From: JAWXBM01 sp034440115
Lineage (GTDB): Bacteria > Pseudomonadota > Gammaproteobacteria > Xanthomonadales > SZUA-36
Assembly: GCA_034440115.1 (NCBI GenBank)
Contig: JAWXBM010000085.1
Coordinates: 1-15,913 of the forward strand
Direction of reading: 5' to 3'
DNA length: 15,913 bases
Shown one piece after another: positions 6,235-13,584 of the stretch. The translations under genes were made by a program, and so were the position numbers. Position 1 is the first letter of the stretch, and each line of letters starts with the position of its first letter. The notes under the pieces are model-generated. The model was not told the DNA's origin. It searched no databases and worked only from the letters and a program-made list of their open reading frames with translations.

Positions 6235-7071
6235 ATGACGCGTACAAATTTCAATGTAGGGCGATTTTTCTGGGGCAAACTCATCGGTGGCGTGTTGGGC
6301 CTGTTACGCGGCGGCATCACAGGTGCGGTGATTGGCTTGTTGTTCGGGCATTTTATCGACCGGTTTTTTCAGGGGATAAAGGGCGTTCAGGGTACCCAGG
6401 AAGCGTTTTTCCAGGGTTTATTCTGCTCTTTGGGTTATCTGAGCAAGGCTGACGGCCATGTTTCACCATCCGAAATCCGCATGGTGGAAAACCTGATGCA
6501 GCGCATGCAGATCGGCGGTGAGGACCGGCAGAAGGCCATCCGTTTCTTCAATCAGGGTAAACAGCCCGGCTTCGAGCTGAAGACTGCGCTGGACAACTTT
6601 GCCCGCCTGTCGCTGGCGCGTCGCGATCTGCGGCAGATGTTCATGCAAATCATGGTGGAGGCGGCTTTTTCCAGTGATGGACTCACCGCGCCGGAACAAG
6701 CGGTGTTGGAACAGGTGGCCCGTGAACTGCACATCCCGGCCAGCATGTTGATGGCCATGTTGCAGGCGCGGCAGTTCGGTGGCCCCTACTCATATTCTGG
6801 CTCCGCAGGTGGCCAGGGCGGCAATGGCAGAAATGCTGGCACCGGCGTGCAACGTGGCACTCTGCCGCAGGCCTATGCCCAGCTGGGCCTGACCAGCAGC
6901 GCCAGCGATGCGGAAGTGAAAAAAGCCTATCGCAAGCTGGTCAGTCAGTATCATCCGGACAAGCTGGTATCACGTGGGCTGCCGGAAGAAATGATGGAAA
7001 TGGCCAAAACGCGTGTGCGTGATATCAACACGGCGTATGAGCAGATCAAGCAGGCCAAGGGTATCAAGTAG
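6235..7071 (+). CDS. djlA: DjlA-like co-chaperone (TerB domain plus C-terminal J domain)
   Basis: The 278-residue protein has an N-terminal glycine-rich membrane anchor (FWGKLIGGVLG...IGLLFGHFIDRF, about 12-45). A helical TerB domain follows (about 57-180, with LSKADGHVSPSE at 69-80 and AAFSSDGLTAPE at 143-154). A Gly/Ser linker spans 183-205, and the C-terminal J domain holds the HPD tripeptide at 240-242 that stimulates DnaK ATPase. This order is that of DjlA, an inner-membrane co-chaperone facing the cytoplasm. ATG at 6235 was chosen because the anchor then starts near residue 11, as in the family. A TTG at 6214 is possible, and neither has a good ribosome binding site. It lies divergent from purC and 62 bp before rpe. 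Confidence 0.9.
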   Translation: MTRTNFNVGRFFWGKLIGGVLGLLRGGITGAVIGLLFGHFIDRFFQGIKGVQGTQEAFFQGLFCSLGYLSKADGHVSPSEIRMVENLMQRMQIGGEDRQKAIRFFNQGKQPGFELKTALDNFARLSLARRDLRQMFMQIMVEAAFSSDGLTAPEQAVLEQVARELHIPASMLMAMLQARQFGGPYSYSGSAGGQGGNGRNAGTGVQRGTLPQAYAQLGLTSSASDAEVKKAYRKLVSQYHPDKLVSRGLPEEMMEMAKTRVRDINTAYEQIKQAKGIK

Positions 7072-7133
7072 AATTCTGGAATTGTTGAGCACGCGTATTG
7101 GTTACACTGGCCGCAAACACACGAGATCAACGA

Positions 7134-7835
7134 ATGAAACAATCAACCGTAATCGCACCATCGATCTTGTCAGCCGATTTTGCCCGCCTGGGCGAAAATG
7201 TCACTGCCGTGTTGGATGCTGGCGCCGACTGGGTGCATTTTGATGTAATGGACAATCATTACGTGCCCAACCTGACCATAGGCCCGATGGTTTGCCAGGC
7301 TCTGCGCGATTACGGCATCACTGCACCCATTGATGTACATCTGATGGTTGAGCCGGTCGACGCAATCATTCCGCAATTTGCTGCCGCCGGCGCCACGTTG
7401 ATCAGCTTCCATCCCGAAGCCAGCCGGCATGTGGATCGCACCATACAGTTGATTCATGAGCAGGGCTGCAAAGCCGGTCTGGTGCTGAATCCTTCAACAC
7501 CCATTGAACAGCTCAGTTGGGTGCTGGACCAGTTGGACCTGGTGTTGCTGATGTCGGTGAATCCGGGTTTTGGTGGTCAGTCATTCATACCCTACATCCT
7601 CCACAAGCTGCGTAAGCTTCGTTCCTTGATAGACCAAACCACGAAAAATACAGGACGAGAAATCCGGCTGGAAGTCGACGGCGGTGTGAAGGTGAATAAC
7701 ATTGCCGAGATTGCCGCAGCAGGGGCCGACACCTTTGTGGCCGGTTCGGCCATATTCGGCTCGGCCGATTACCGCGATACCATCAGCCAGATGAGGTCTT
7801 TGACCAGTCAGGTTCGCCCGAAGGCAGGGCAGTGA
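7134..7835 (+). CDS. rpe: Ribulose-phosphate 3-epimerase
   Basis: This 233-residue cytoplasmic TIM-barrel enzyme interconverts ribulose-5-phosphate and xylulose-5-phosphate. IAPSILSADF at 7-16, HFDVMDNHYVPN at 35-46, DVHLMVEP at 67-74, MSVNPGFGGQ at 140-149, EVDGGV at 180-185 and VAGSAIF at 202-208 are family motifs. H35, D37, H69 and D182 are the expected metal ligands, with D37 and D182 as the acid-base pair. ATG at 7134 gives the normal MKQSTVIAPSIL start; an in-frame TTG 36 bp earlier would add an odd extension. The C-terminus runs a little longer than usual and its last 53 bp overlap the convergent sortase gene. Confidence 0.95.
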   Translation: MKQSTVIAPSILSADFARLGENVTAVLDAGADWVHFDVMDNHYVPNLTIGPMVCQALRDYGITAPIDVHLMVEPVDAIIPQFAAAGATLISFHPEASRHVDRTIQLIHEQGCKAGLVLNPSTPIEQLSWVLDQLDLVLLMSVNPGFGGQSFIPYILHKLRKLRSLIDQTTKNTGREIRLEVDGGVKVNNIAEIAAAGADTFVAGSAIFGSADYRDTISQMRSLTSQVRPKAGQ

Positions 7836-8391
7836 CCACGTAACGCAGCGGACCGCCCGCCGTGACGGCATCAAACGGGTAGCAGGTCACCAGGCTGAGC
7901 CGATTCAGACCGGGTTCCAGCACCAGGTCATATTCGCGACTGTCGATGATTTCCAGCGTATCCACCTCGAAGGTTTTGATGCCCTCAGCGGTTTCCAGCC
8001 GGAGCTGGTCGCCGTGCTGCAAATCCTGCAGGAAGCGAAAGTGTGTATCGCGATGGCCGTTGATGACCCAGTCCTGCAGGCGCAGGCTGCTTTCCGACAG
8101 GGTGGGCCCAAATGCCAGGTTTCGGTCCGAGCTGCCTGCCAGCACAATCTGTTCCACTTGTAAACGTGGCACCTTTAACTTCGCCAGCGCATGAGTATCA
8201 GCCCAGGGCCACGGCTTTTTATCTGTGCCTTTCTTCTGCATATCCCAGCTATGTTGCAACAGCACTTGAGCGAGTTCTGCTTTAAGCGGAATCCACGCTG
8301 CTTGCACTGCCCAGACGGAGCAAAAAAAGACGGCAGTGCTGAATAAAGCTTGCGGTGCCGCCGCCAGGGGCCGGGCAGATCCTAAGCGCAT
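7783..8391 (-). CDS. Class GN sortase (proteobacterial dedicated sortase)
   Basis: The 202-residue transpeptidase has an uncleaved N-terminal membrane anchor (about 14-34) and a periplasmic sortase barrel. The catalytic triad is visible: His113 in VINGHRDTHF, Cys170 in LSLVTCYPFDAV, and Arg183 in GGPLRYVV. Such class GN sortases in Gram-negatives sit beside one dedicated substrate, cleave its C-terminal signal and attach it to an acceptor that is not well known. The start ATG overlaps the end of the target gene by 10 bp (ATGCGCTTAG) and has no ribosome binding site of its own, so translation is probably coupled. The 3' end runs 53 bp into rpe on the opposite strand. Confidence 0.93.
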   Translation of the reverse strand: MRLGSARPLAAAPQALFSTAVFFCSVWAVQAAWIPLKAELAQVLLQHSWDMQKKGTDKKPWPWADTHALAKLKVPRLQVEQIVLAGSSDRNLAFGPTLSESSLRLQDWVINGHRDTHFRFLQDLQHGDQLRLETAEGIKTFEVDTLEIIDSREYDLVLEPGLNRLSLVTCYPFDAVTAGGPLRYVVTALPSGEPDWSKTSSG

Positions 8392-10580
8392 TGTTCAACA
8401 TATTTTTTTCGGCAGTGCACACCGGAGTTGCGGCGCGAGGGAGGGGTGTAAAGCATCATGGCAACCGACAGCGCCAACAGCAGTGCAGCGCCCAGCAACT
8501 GTAGCTGCCATCCGGTCGCCGTGTTGGAAAAGCCATTGCTCTGCATGGAACTGCCTGCTGGCAACAAATTGGCAATAGGGTCCTGTGACAGGCCTTCGGC
8601 AGCGGCGCGCGCCGGTGTGCGGTCTACCGCCACCAGGCTGGTATAGGGCGTGAGCAGGCCGAATTCCAGCGCTACATCGACGATGGATTGGCGTAACTCA
8701 TCCCCATTCATTGCCATGTCCATGTTCCTCTTCATGAATAGGCGGCTGTCCTGCAGCGCTTCCACCCGGCCCCGCGCCCATAGCGTTGCCAGGCTTTCGT
8801 TGCCAGCGCCGGGGTGTGGGCCGGTTTCCTGCTGCCACTCGCTGCCGTTCAAATTACCCCGCAGCACAATCTGGCCGGGCTGCGATGGCAGGCGTGCGAC
8901 CAGCCAAAGGGGTTCGCCGGCATACAGGTCGGGAATGATCTCCGGGTAATAGTCGGCCGCCATGCCCCAGTCCACTTCTATGTTTTGCAGGGCCGGACGT
9001 TCGATGCGCTGCCACAACTCATTCATACGCTGTTCCACATCATCCAGCTGACCAATGTGTGTGTGACTGCCGCGACCGATTTCCGCAGCCTTGCGCATAA
9101 AACCGGTGTTGGGTGCCGAACCAATGGAAACCGTAAACAAGCGGCTGTCGCCCAGTTCAAGTGCAATCTGTTGCAGCAGTTCTGCTTCATTGCCAACGGC
9201 GCCGTCGGTAACAAACACGATCTGCCGCAACAGGCTGGGCTGGGTGGGCAGCAGCATGGCGTCCTGCAGCGCGGGGGCCATATTGGTGCCGCCATCGGCT
9301 TTCAGGTCATCAATGAAATTCAGCGCTTCTTGGAGGTAATTACCATCCGGTGCCACGGAACCGGGAAATAACGTATAGCTGTCGGAGTTGAATTCGATCA
9401 GGTTGAAGCGGTCATCGGTTTTAAGCCACGACAGCCCCTGGTACAAGGCGGCCTTGGCTTGCCGCATAGCCATGCCCTGCATGGAGCCGGAGGTATCGAT
9501 AATGAATACCACCTCGCGCTCCTGCGGCACGGTGGCCTCGATCAGCGGCGGCGCCAGCATCAACAGGGCATAGACGGCATCGCCACCATCCCAGCTAGAC
9601 AGGGCCGCTTGTGGTGCGGTGCCCAGAGCGGGTGCCCAGTTGAGTTCGAACAGGCGATCGGTGCGGGTGTCGGGGTTTACCAGGGCCAGTTGGTAGCCAC
9701 CCAGTGTGGGGTGGATGTCCATGTCATGAAAGCGGCTGTAAAGGCTGGTTAGCTCCAGAGCGCTGCGTAGCTTCAGCCGCAATTCCAGCTGGTGGTCATT
9801 CAAGGGAGGGTTGACGACAAAGTTTTCAGTCGTTGTGGGTTGGGACAGTGCTGTTGTGACCGATGAATCCCGCCGCGGCGTAAAGGTCAGGGGCAGCTGC
9901 AGACTGTATTCGCCCTGGCTGAAGTCCACCCGCTGCAAAAAGCTGATGCTCACGGTGATGGCTTCATTCGGGCCAATATTGGCCAGCCGGGTTTCAAACT
10001 GATTGGGCCGTTGTTGATCCAGCAATGCGGCGATCACGCCATCGGCCTTAGCCTTTTGATATTGGCGCCGGGCTTCTGCCTTTTCCTTGATTTCGCCTTC
10101 GATGATGCGATCTCCGACTTGCACCCGCAGCCGGTCAACGGCGGCGCCGGGTGGCAGAGGAAAGCGATAGATGGCTTCAGACCAGCCGCGACCGGTATTA
10201 CGAAACTGCTGCTGCACATCCACCCGCGCCACCAGTCCATTGATGTCCGCCTCGATCAGGGTGTCCAGCGCCACGACATGCTGCTGTTGGCCATCGCCCA
10301 GAAATTGCAGGCCCCAATCATCCTCAGACAGGTCTTGGGCCTGGACGGTGCGGATCAGGAACAAACTGGTCAGTACCAGGCACAGAGCTATCAGGCTGCG
10401 GTTTTGCCAACGATAAATTGCCGGTGCGGCAAAGCCATCCCGCCGGGCTTGTTTACGCTGCTGCAACATGCGGGCAAATTCCGGATAGCGCCGCCATACG
10501 TCCTGCTCCAGGCGTTGGCGAATGGAGCCGCGAGCCTGGGGCTGCGATGAAGATGTGGCATTTTCGGGATAGCTGGACAT
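8382..10580 (-). CDS. Dedicated sortase target protein with VIT and vWA domains
   Basis: This is the single substrate of the adjacent sortase. An ATG at 10646 would give 754 residues. I prefer the ATG at 10580 (732 residues) because it has an AGGAG about 10 nt upstream and the others have none. Numbering below is for the longer form. A basic N-terminal arm (to about 82) leads to one hydrophobic segment (84-98) ending in VQAQ, a possible signal or anchor. A VIT domain follows (about 125-250; YRFPLPPGAAVDRL, EKAEARRQYQKAK), then a vWA domain from about 378 to 550 with an intact MIDAS: DTSGSM at 384-389, Thr454 and Asp481. The C-terminus has LPAGS at 695-699, SNTATG at 707-712, a hydrophobic helix to about 733 and basic residues, a sorting-signal layout whose motif is not a clean LPXTG. 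The last 10 bp overlap the sortase gene. Confidence 0.92.
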   Translation of the reverse strand: MSSYPENATSSSQPQARGSIRQRLEQDVWRRYPEFARMLQQRKQARRDGFAAPAIYRWQNRSLIALCLVLTSLFLIRTVQAQDLSEDDWGLQFLGDGQQQHVVALDTLIEADINGLVARVDVQQQFRNTGRGWSEAIYRFPLPPGAAVDRLRVQVGDRIIEGEIKEKAEARRQYQKAKADGVIAALLDQQRPNQFETRLANIGPNEAITVSISFLQRVDFSQGEYSLQLPLTFTPRRDSSVTTALSQPTTTENFVVNPPLNDHQLELRLKLRSALELTSLYSRFHDMDIHPTLGGYQLALVNPDTRTDRLFELNWAPALGTAPQAALSSWDGGDAVYALLMLAPPLIEATVPQEREVVFIIDTSGSMQGMAMRQAKAALYQGLSWLKTDDRFNLIEFNSDSYTLFPGSVAPDGNYLQEALNFIDDLKADGGTNMAPALQDAMLLPTQPSLLRQIVFVTDGAVGNEAELLQQIALELGDSRLFTVSIGSAPNTGFMRKAAEIGRGSHTHIGQLDDVEQRMNELWQRIERPALQNIEVDWGMAADYYPEIIPDLYAGEPLWLVARLPSQPGQIVLRGNLNGSEWQQETGPHPGAGNESLATLWARGRVEALQDSRLFMKRNMDMAMNGDELRQSIVDVALEFGLLTPYTSLVAVDRTPARAAAEGLSQDPIANLLPAGSSMQSNGFSNTATGWQLQLLGAALLLALSVAMMLYTPPSRRNSGVHCRKKYVEQCA

Positions 10581-10689
10581 GGGGCGCTGGCTCCTGGCGA
10601 GGTGGCGAGATTTCATGGGGCTATTGAAACCGTTGGCGCTGTCCATGCCATGGCAGCAGCGGCCTTTTCGGGGGCTGAATTAAGGCAGA

Positions 10690-10705
10690 GTGGTGGCAAC
10701 ACCAC
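10690..10705. promoter_or_regulatory. Candidate operator: perfect palindrome in the divergent sortase control region
   Basis: GTGGTG-GCAA-CACCAC is a perfect 6-bp inverted repeat between the target gene (minus strand) and pdsR (plus strand). It ends 19 bp before a TATAAA (10725-10730) that could be the pdsR -10 box, so it would cover the -35 region, which lacks a good hexamer. That arrangement suits an activator site for a response regulator such as PdsR. Function is inferred from position only. Confidence 0.35.
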
Positions 10706-10749
10706 GGTTTGCATGGCCGGAGGATATAAAAGCGCTACGCGGGGTCATA

Positions 10750-10774
10750 TGATGCGCATAAGAAATCCGCATCA
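10750..10774 (+). promoter_or_regulatory. Inverted repeat in the pdsR leader
   Basis: TGATGCG (10750-10756) and CGCATCA (10768-10774) are perfect 7-bp arms around 11 bases, just before the pdsR ribosome binding site AGGGG. It could be a second regulator-binding site or an mRNA hairpin close to the start. No function can be proved from sequence. Confidence 0.3.
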
Positions 10775-10792
10775 ATCAGGGGCAAGCATAAA

Positions 10793-11527
10793 ATGCAACG
10801 GCATGTCGCAATCGTCGAAGACGAAGCAGCCATTCGGCAAAACTACGAAGAAGCGCTGCGGCGTTACGGCTATCACGTCAGTGGTTACAGCGATCGAAGC
10901 TCGGCCTTTGCGGCGTTCTCGCGCCGCCTGCCGGAGCTGGTGATTATCGATGTAGGGCTGGGTAACGAGCCGGAAGGCGGTTTCGAGTTATGCCGGGATT
11001 TACGCGGCCTGTCCAAGAGCCTGCCAATCATTTTTCTCACCGCGCGTGATACCGATCTGGATGTGATATCCGGCCTGCGCCTGGGTGCCGATGATTACCT
11101 CACCAAGGACATCAGCCTGCAGCATTTGATTGCCCGCGTGGTAGCCCTGTTCCGCCGGGTTGAAGCACTGTCGGGTAAAGCCTCTGAAGCCAAGGTCCTG
11201 GAACGCGGTGAGTTGAGATTCTCGGTGGAGCGCATGGAAGTGAGTTGGCAGGGGCAGCCGGTGGATCTCACCGTTACCGAGTTCTGGATCATTCACTCGG
11301 TGATACGCCATCCGGGCCATGTGCGCACGCGCCAGCAACTGATGGATGATGCCAATGTGCTGGTCGATGATCAGACCATCACCAGCCACGTAAAACGCAT
11401 ACGCCGCAAGTTCATTGCGTTGGATAAGGATTTTGACCAGCTGGAAACGATCTATGGCGCCGGATATCGCTGGAAGCCACAGCATGGCACGCCAGACAGC
11501 CAATCAACTCACAACGCGAGCGAATGA
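10793..11527 (+). CDS. pdsR: Dedicated sortase system response regulator (OmpR/PhoB type)
   Basis: The 244-residue regulator has a receiver domain (about 3-122) with the acidic pair E9-D10, phospho-acceptor Asp53 in LVIIDVGLG, Thr83 in FLTARD and Lys105 in YLTKDIS. A winged-helix DNA-binding domain occupies about 140-230 (VDLTVTEFWIIH, TITSHVKRIRRKF, IYGAGYRWK). Gene order with the kinase, sortase and target fits the proteobacterial dedicated sortase regulator family (TIGR03787-type, from memory). An AGGGG ribosome binding site lies 10 nt before the ATG. The stop overlaps the kinase start by 4 bp (ATGA). Its likely targets are the divergent target-sortase operon and its own promoter. Confidence 0.92.
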   Translation: MQRHVAIVEDEAAIRQNYEEALRRYGYHVSGYSDRSSAFAAFSRRLPELVIIDVGLGNEPEGGFELCRDLRGLSKSLPIIFLTARDTDLDVISGLRLGADDYLTKDISLQHLIARVVALFRRVEALSGKASEAKVLERGELRFSVERMEVSWQGQPVDLTVTEFWIIHSVIRHPGHVRTRQQLMDDANVLVDDQTITSHVKRIRRKFIALDKDFDQLETIYGAGYRWKPQHGTPDSQSTHNASE

Positions 11528-13524
11528 GCTTACGCAACCGCCTGCTGGCCCTGTCTTTATTGACCTTGCTGCTGCCCTGGTCGGGCTGGAAGCTGTTGCA
11601 GGAACTGGAGCGCTTTTTGCGCGATGCACAGGAAACCTCCTTGCTGGCCACCGCGCGCACACTGGCTGCCACCCTGCCGTTCGAGCAGCTCAGTCAGTTG
11701 CAATACTTGCCGCAGCAATATGCCTTCTTGCGGCAACTGCAGCGCCAGCCTGAACTGGATGGTTATGCCGATGACTGGCCACAGGCCGAGCACGGCCTGG
11801 AAATGGTCAGTACCGATGGCTTGCTGACGCTACGATTATTGGCCGGCACTTCAGGTTCGGCCTTGAACCTGTTGTTTGAGGTCAACTCCACGCAGCCGCT
11901 GAATCGCCCCGGTGACCTGAGCAAACATGGAATTGAAATCCTGTTGCGCTCACCGCGCGGCTTGCAGCGTTTCGATATCCGGCCCGAGGCACCCGGGCCC
12001 ATCCAGTTGCGCGGAGAAGGCGTGCAAGGGCAGACCGAGGGGCAGGCTGAAGGATTCTGGCTGGAAGTCGAACAAGGCTATCGTCTGGAGTTGTCCTTGC
12101 CCGGTCAATCACGCCTGGCCGATTTCCAGTTCGCGATTCAATACCCAAATACCGAAGGGGGTACCGGATGGTTACGCTCAGGCTCCGGATCCGCCCGTTC
12201 CGCCTGGTTACCGCTGATCCCGGCCTGGACAGAGGTATCGCGCAGCCTGGCCGACACCACGCCGCAAGCCACCCAAGCCTGGCTGCTGGACAGGCAAGGC
12301 TGGGTGCTGGCTGATTCCGGCGAAGCCAGCACTCCCGGCAGCAGCGACTCCACCTGGTTGCAGCGTTTGCCCTATCGCTGGGTAGCGGGCGGACGTACCG
12401 AACAGCGCAGCTTGCCGGAAGAAGCGCCGCTGCGGATGCGGCAGCCACCGGTCAGCCTGGCGCTGTTGGGCGAGGAAACCAGTTTGTGGAGCCAGGATCC
12501 GGAGACTGCCGTTTTAAGCAACACCGTGGCGGTACCGGTCAAAAGTGCAGGGCGTGTGCTAGGCGCGATCGCCCTGCAATCCAGTTCTGATGGCTTGTTA
12601 TTGTTAACCAATCGGGCTCTGGGTCGTTTGTTGCTCACCACCCTGGTCATCACTTTTGGACTGACCGCAGGATTGTGGTATTTCGCCACGCGCTTGTCGC
12701 AACGTGTGCGGCGCCTGGCAGCTGCCGTCAATGTGGCCATGGACGAAGGCAGTGTCGCCGTTGCATTGCCACTTACCCACGATGCCGACGAACTGGGCGA
12801 GTTGGCACGCAATAATGAAAAACTGCTGCGGGCCGTGGCTGATTACAACCAGTATCTGCAAACCCTGGCCGGTAAGTTGTCGCATGAATTGAAAACCCCG
12901 CTGGCCATCACCCGTTCCTCGCTGGATAACCTGTCCAGCCAGCCATTGGATGAGGACTCACGTCGCTTTCTGCAACGTGCCCAGGAAGGCGTGGACCGGC
13001 AGGCCGCTATTGTGCGCGCCATGAGTGAGGCCAGCCGTCTGGAAGCTTCCATCAGCGTGGCTGAATGGGAGACCATCGATTTGGTGGAATGGCTCAAAGG
13101 TTGCGCCGAAGGCTATCGCAGTGTGCATTCGGAACGGCGAATTGAAGTCCATCTGCCAGTTGGGCCGGTGCGTTATCGCTGCTCCCCCGAGTTGCTGGCC
13201 CAGGCGCTGGACAAACTGGTCGACAACGCCATTTCGCTCAGCGGGCCAAGCGACAGCGTTAGCCTGTTGCTGCAGCATGATGCCGAGCATATCGTGCTGG
13301 CGGTACGAAACACTGGCACGCGTTTGCCGGAAGAATTTCAGGGCCGCTTATTCAATTCGCTGGTGTCCCTGCGCGAAACTCCGGGCTCCTCGCCTCACCT
13401 GGGCCTGGGCCTTTATATTGTGCGTCTGGTTGCACAGGCACATGGTGGCCATGCCAGCGCGGCGAATCTGGCAAAAAAATCGGGCGTGGAATTTACTTTG
13501 AAACTGCCGCTTAAACGGGCATAG
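11524..13524 (+). CDS. pdsS: Dedicated sortase system sensor histidine kinase
   Basis: The 666-residue inner-membrane kinase has TM1 at about 6-24, a large periplasmic sensor region of about 340 residues, TM2 at about 366-388 and a HAMP-like linker to about 440. The HisKA domain contains KLSHELKTPLAITRSSLDNL and the phospho-acceptor His454. The ATPase domain has an N-box LDKLVDNAIS (Asn568) and a G2-box HLGLGLYIVRL at 625-634. The G1-box position reads NTGTR (596-600) where DxGxG is usual, so the lead Asp is Asn. The sensor region shows no fold I recognise. It is cotranscribed with pdsR through an ATGA overlap. Length and neighbours match the dedicated sortase histidine kinase family (TIGR03785-type, from memory). 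Confidence 0.92.
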   Translation: MSLRNRLLALSLLTLLLPWSGWKLLQELERFLRDAQETSLLATARTLAATLPFEQLSQLQYLPQQYAFLRQLQRQPELDGYADDWPQAEHGLEMVSTDGLLTLRLLAGTSGSALNLLFEVNSTQPLNRPGDLSKHGIEILLRSPRGLQRFDIRPEAPGPIQLRGEGVQGQTEGQAEGFWLEVEQGYRLELSLPGQSRLADFQFAIQYPNTEGGTGWLRSGSGSARSAWLPLIPAWTEVSRSLADTTPQATQAWLLDRQGWVLADSGEASTPGSSDSTWLQRLPYRWVAGGRTEQRSLPEEAPLRMRQPPVSLALLGEETSLWSQDPETAVLSNTVAVPVKSAGRVLGAIALQSSSDGLLLLTNRALGRLLLTTLVITFGLTAGLWYFATRLSQRVRRLAAAVNVAMDEGSVAVALPLTHDADELGELARNNEKLLRAVADYNQYLQTLAGKLSHELKTPLAITRSSLDNLSSQPLDEDSRRFLQRAQEGVDRQAAIVRAMSEASRLEASISVAEWETIDLVEWLKGCAEGYRSVHSERRIEVHLPVGPVRYRCSPELLAQALDKLVDNAISLSGPSDSVSLLLQHDAEHIVLAVRNTGTRLPEEFQGRLFNSLVSLRETPGSSPHLGLGLYIVRLVAQAHGGHASAANLAKKSGVEFTLKLPLKRA

Positions 13525-13525
13525 T

Positions 13526-13580
13526 TCATTCTATCCCTGCTTGTTAGAATGACGGCAGGCCTCCACGAACCAGCAGGGAT
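13526..13580 (+). promoter_or_regulatory. trpE leader with two competing pairings
   Basis: TCATTCTA (13526-13533) pairs perfectly with TAGAATGA (13545-13552). The loop of that hairpin contains ATCCCTGCT (13533-13541), which pairs perfectly with AGCAGGGAT (13572-13580), the segment holding the trpE ribosome binding site. TAGAAT (13545-13550) also resembles a -10 box, but no -35 is seen. There is no Trp-rich leader peptide, so this is not a classical trp attenuator. Confidence 0.4.
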
Positions 13581-13584
13581 TCAA

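Noticed and set aside
10011..10550. 179-codon plus-strand ORF opposite the sortase target gene
   Set aside because: It lies antisense to the VIT-domain and N-terminal coding sequence and shows no recognisable domain.
11000..11503. 167-codon minus-strand ORF inside pdsR
   Set aside because: It is antisense to the receiver and winged-helix coding sequence and has no ribosome binding site or known motif.
13549..13584. ATG at 13549 as the trpE start
   Set aside because: It has no ribosome binding site, and the 12 extra residues are unlike the family; the GTG at 13585 has AGGGA and a normal N-terminus.
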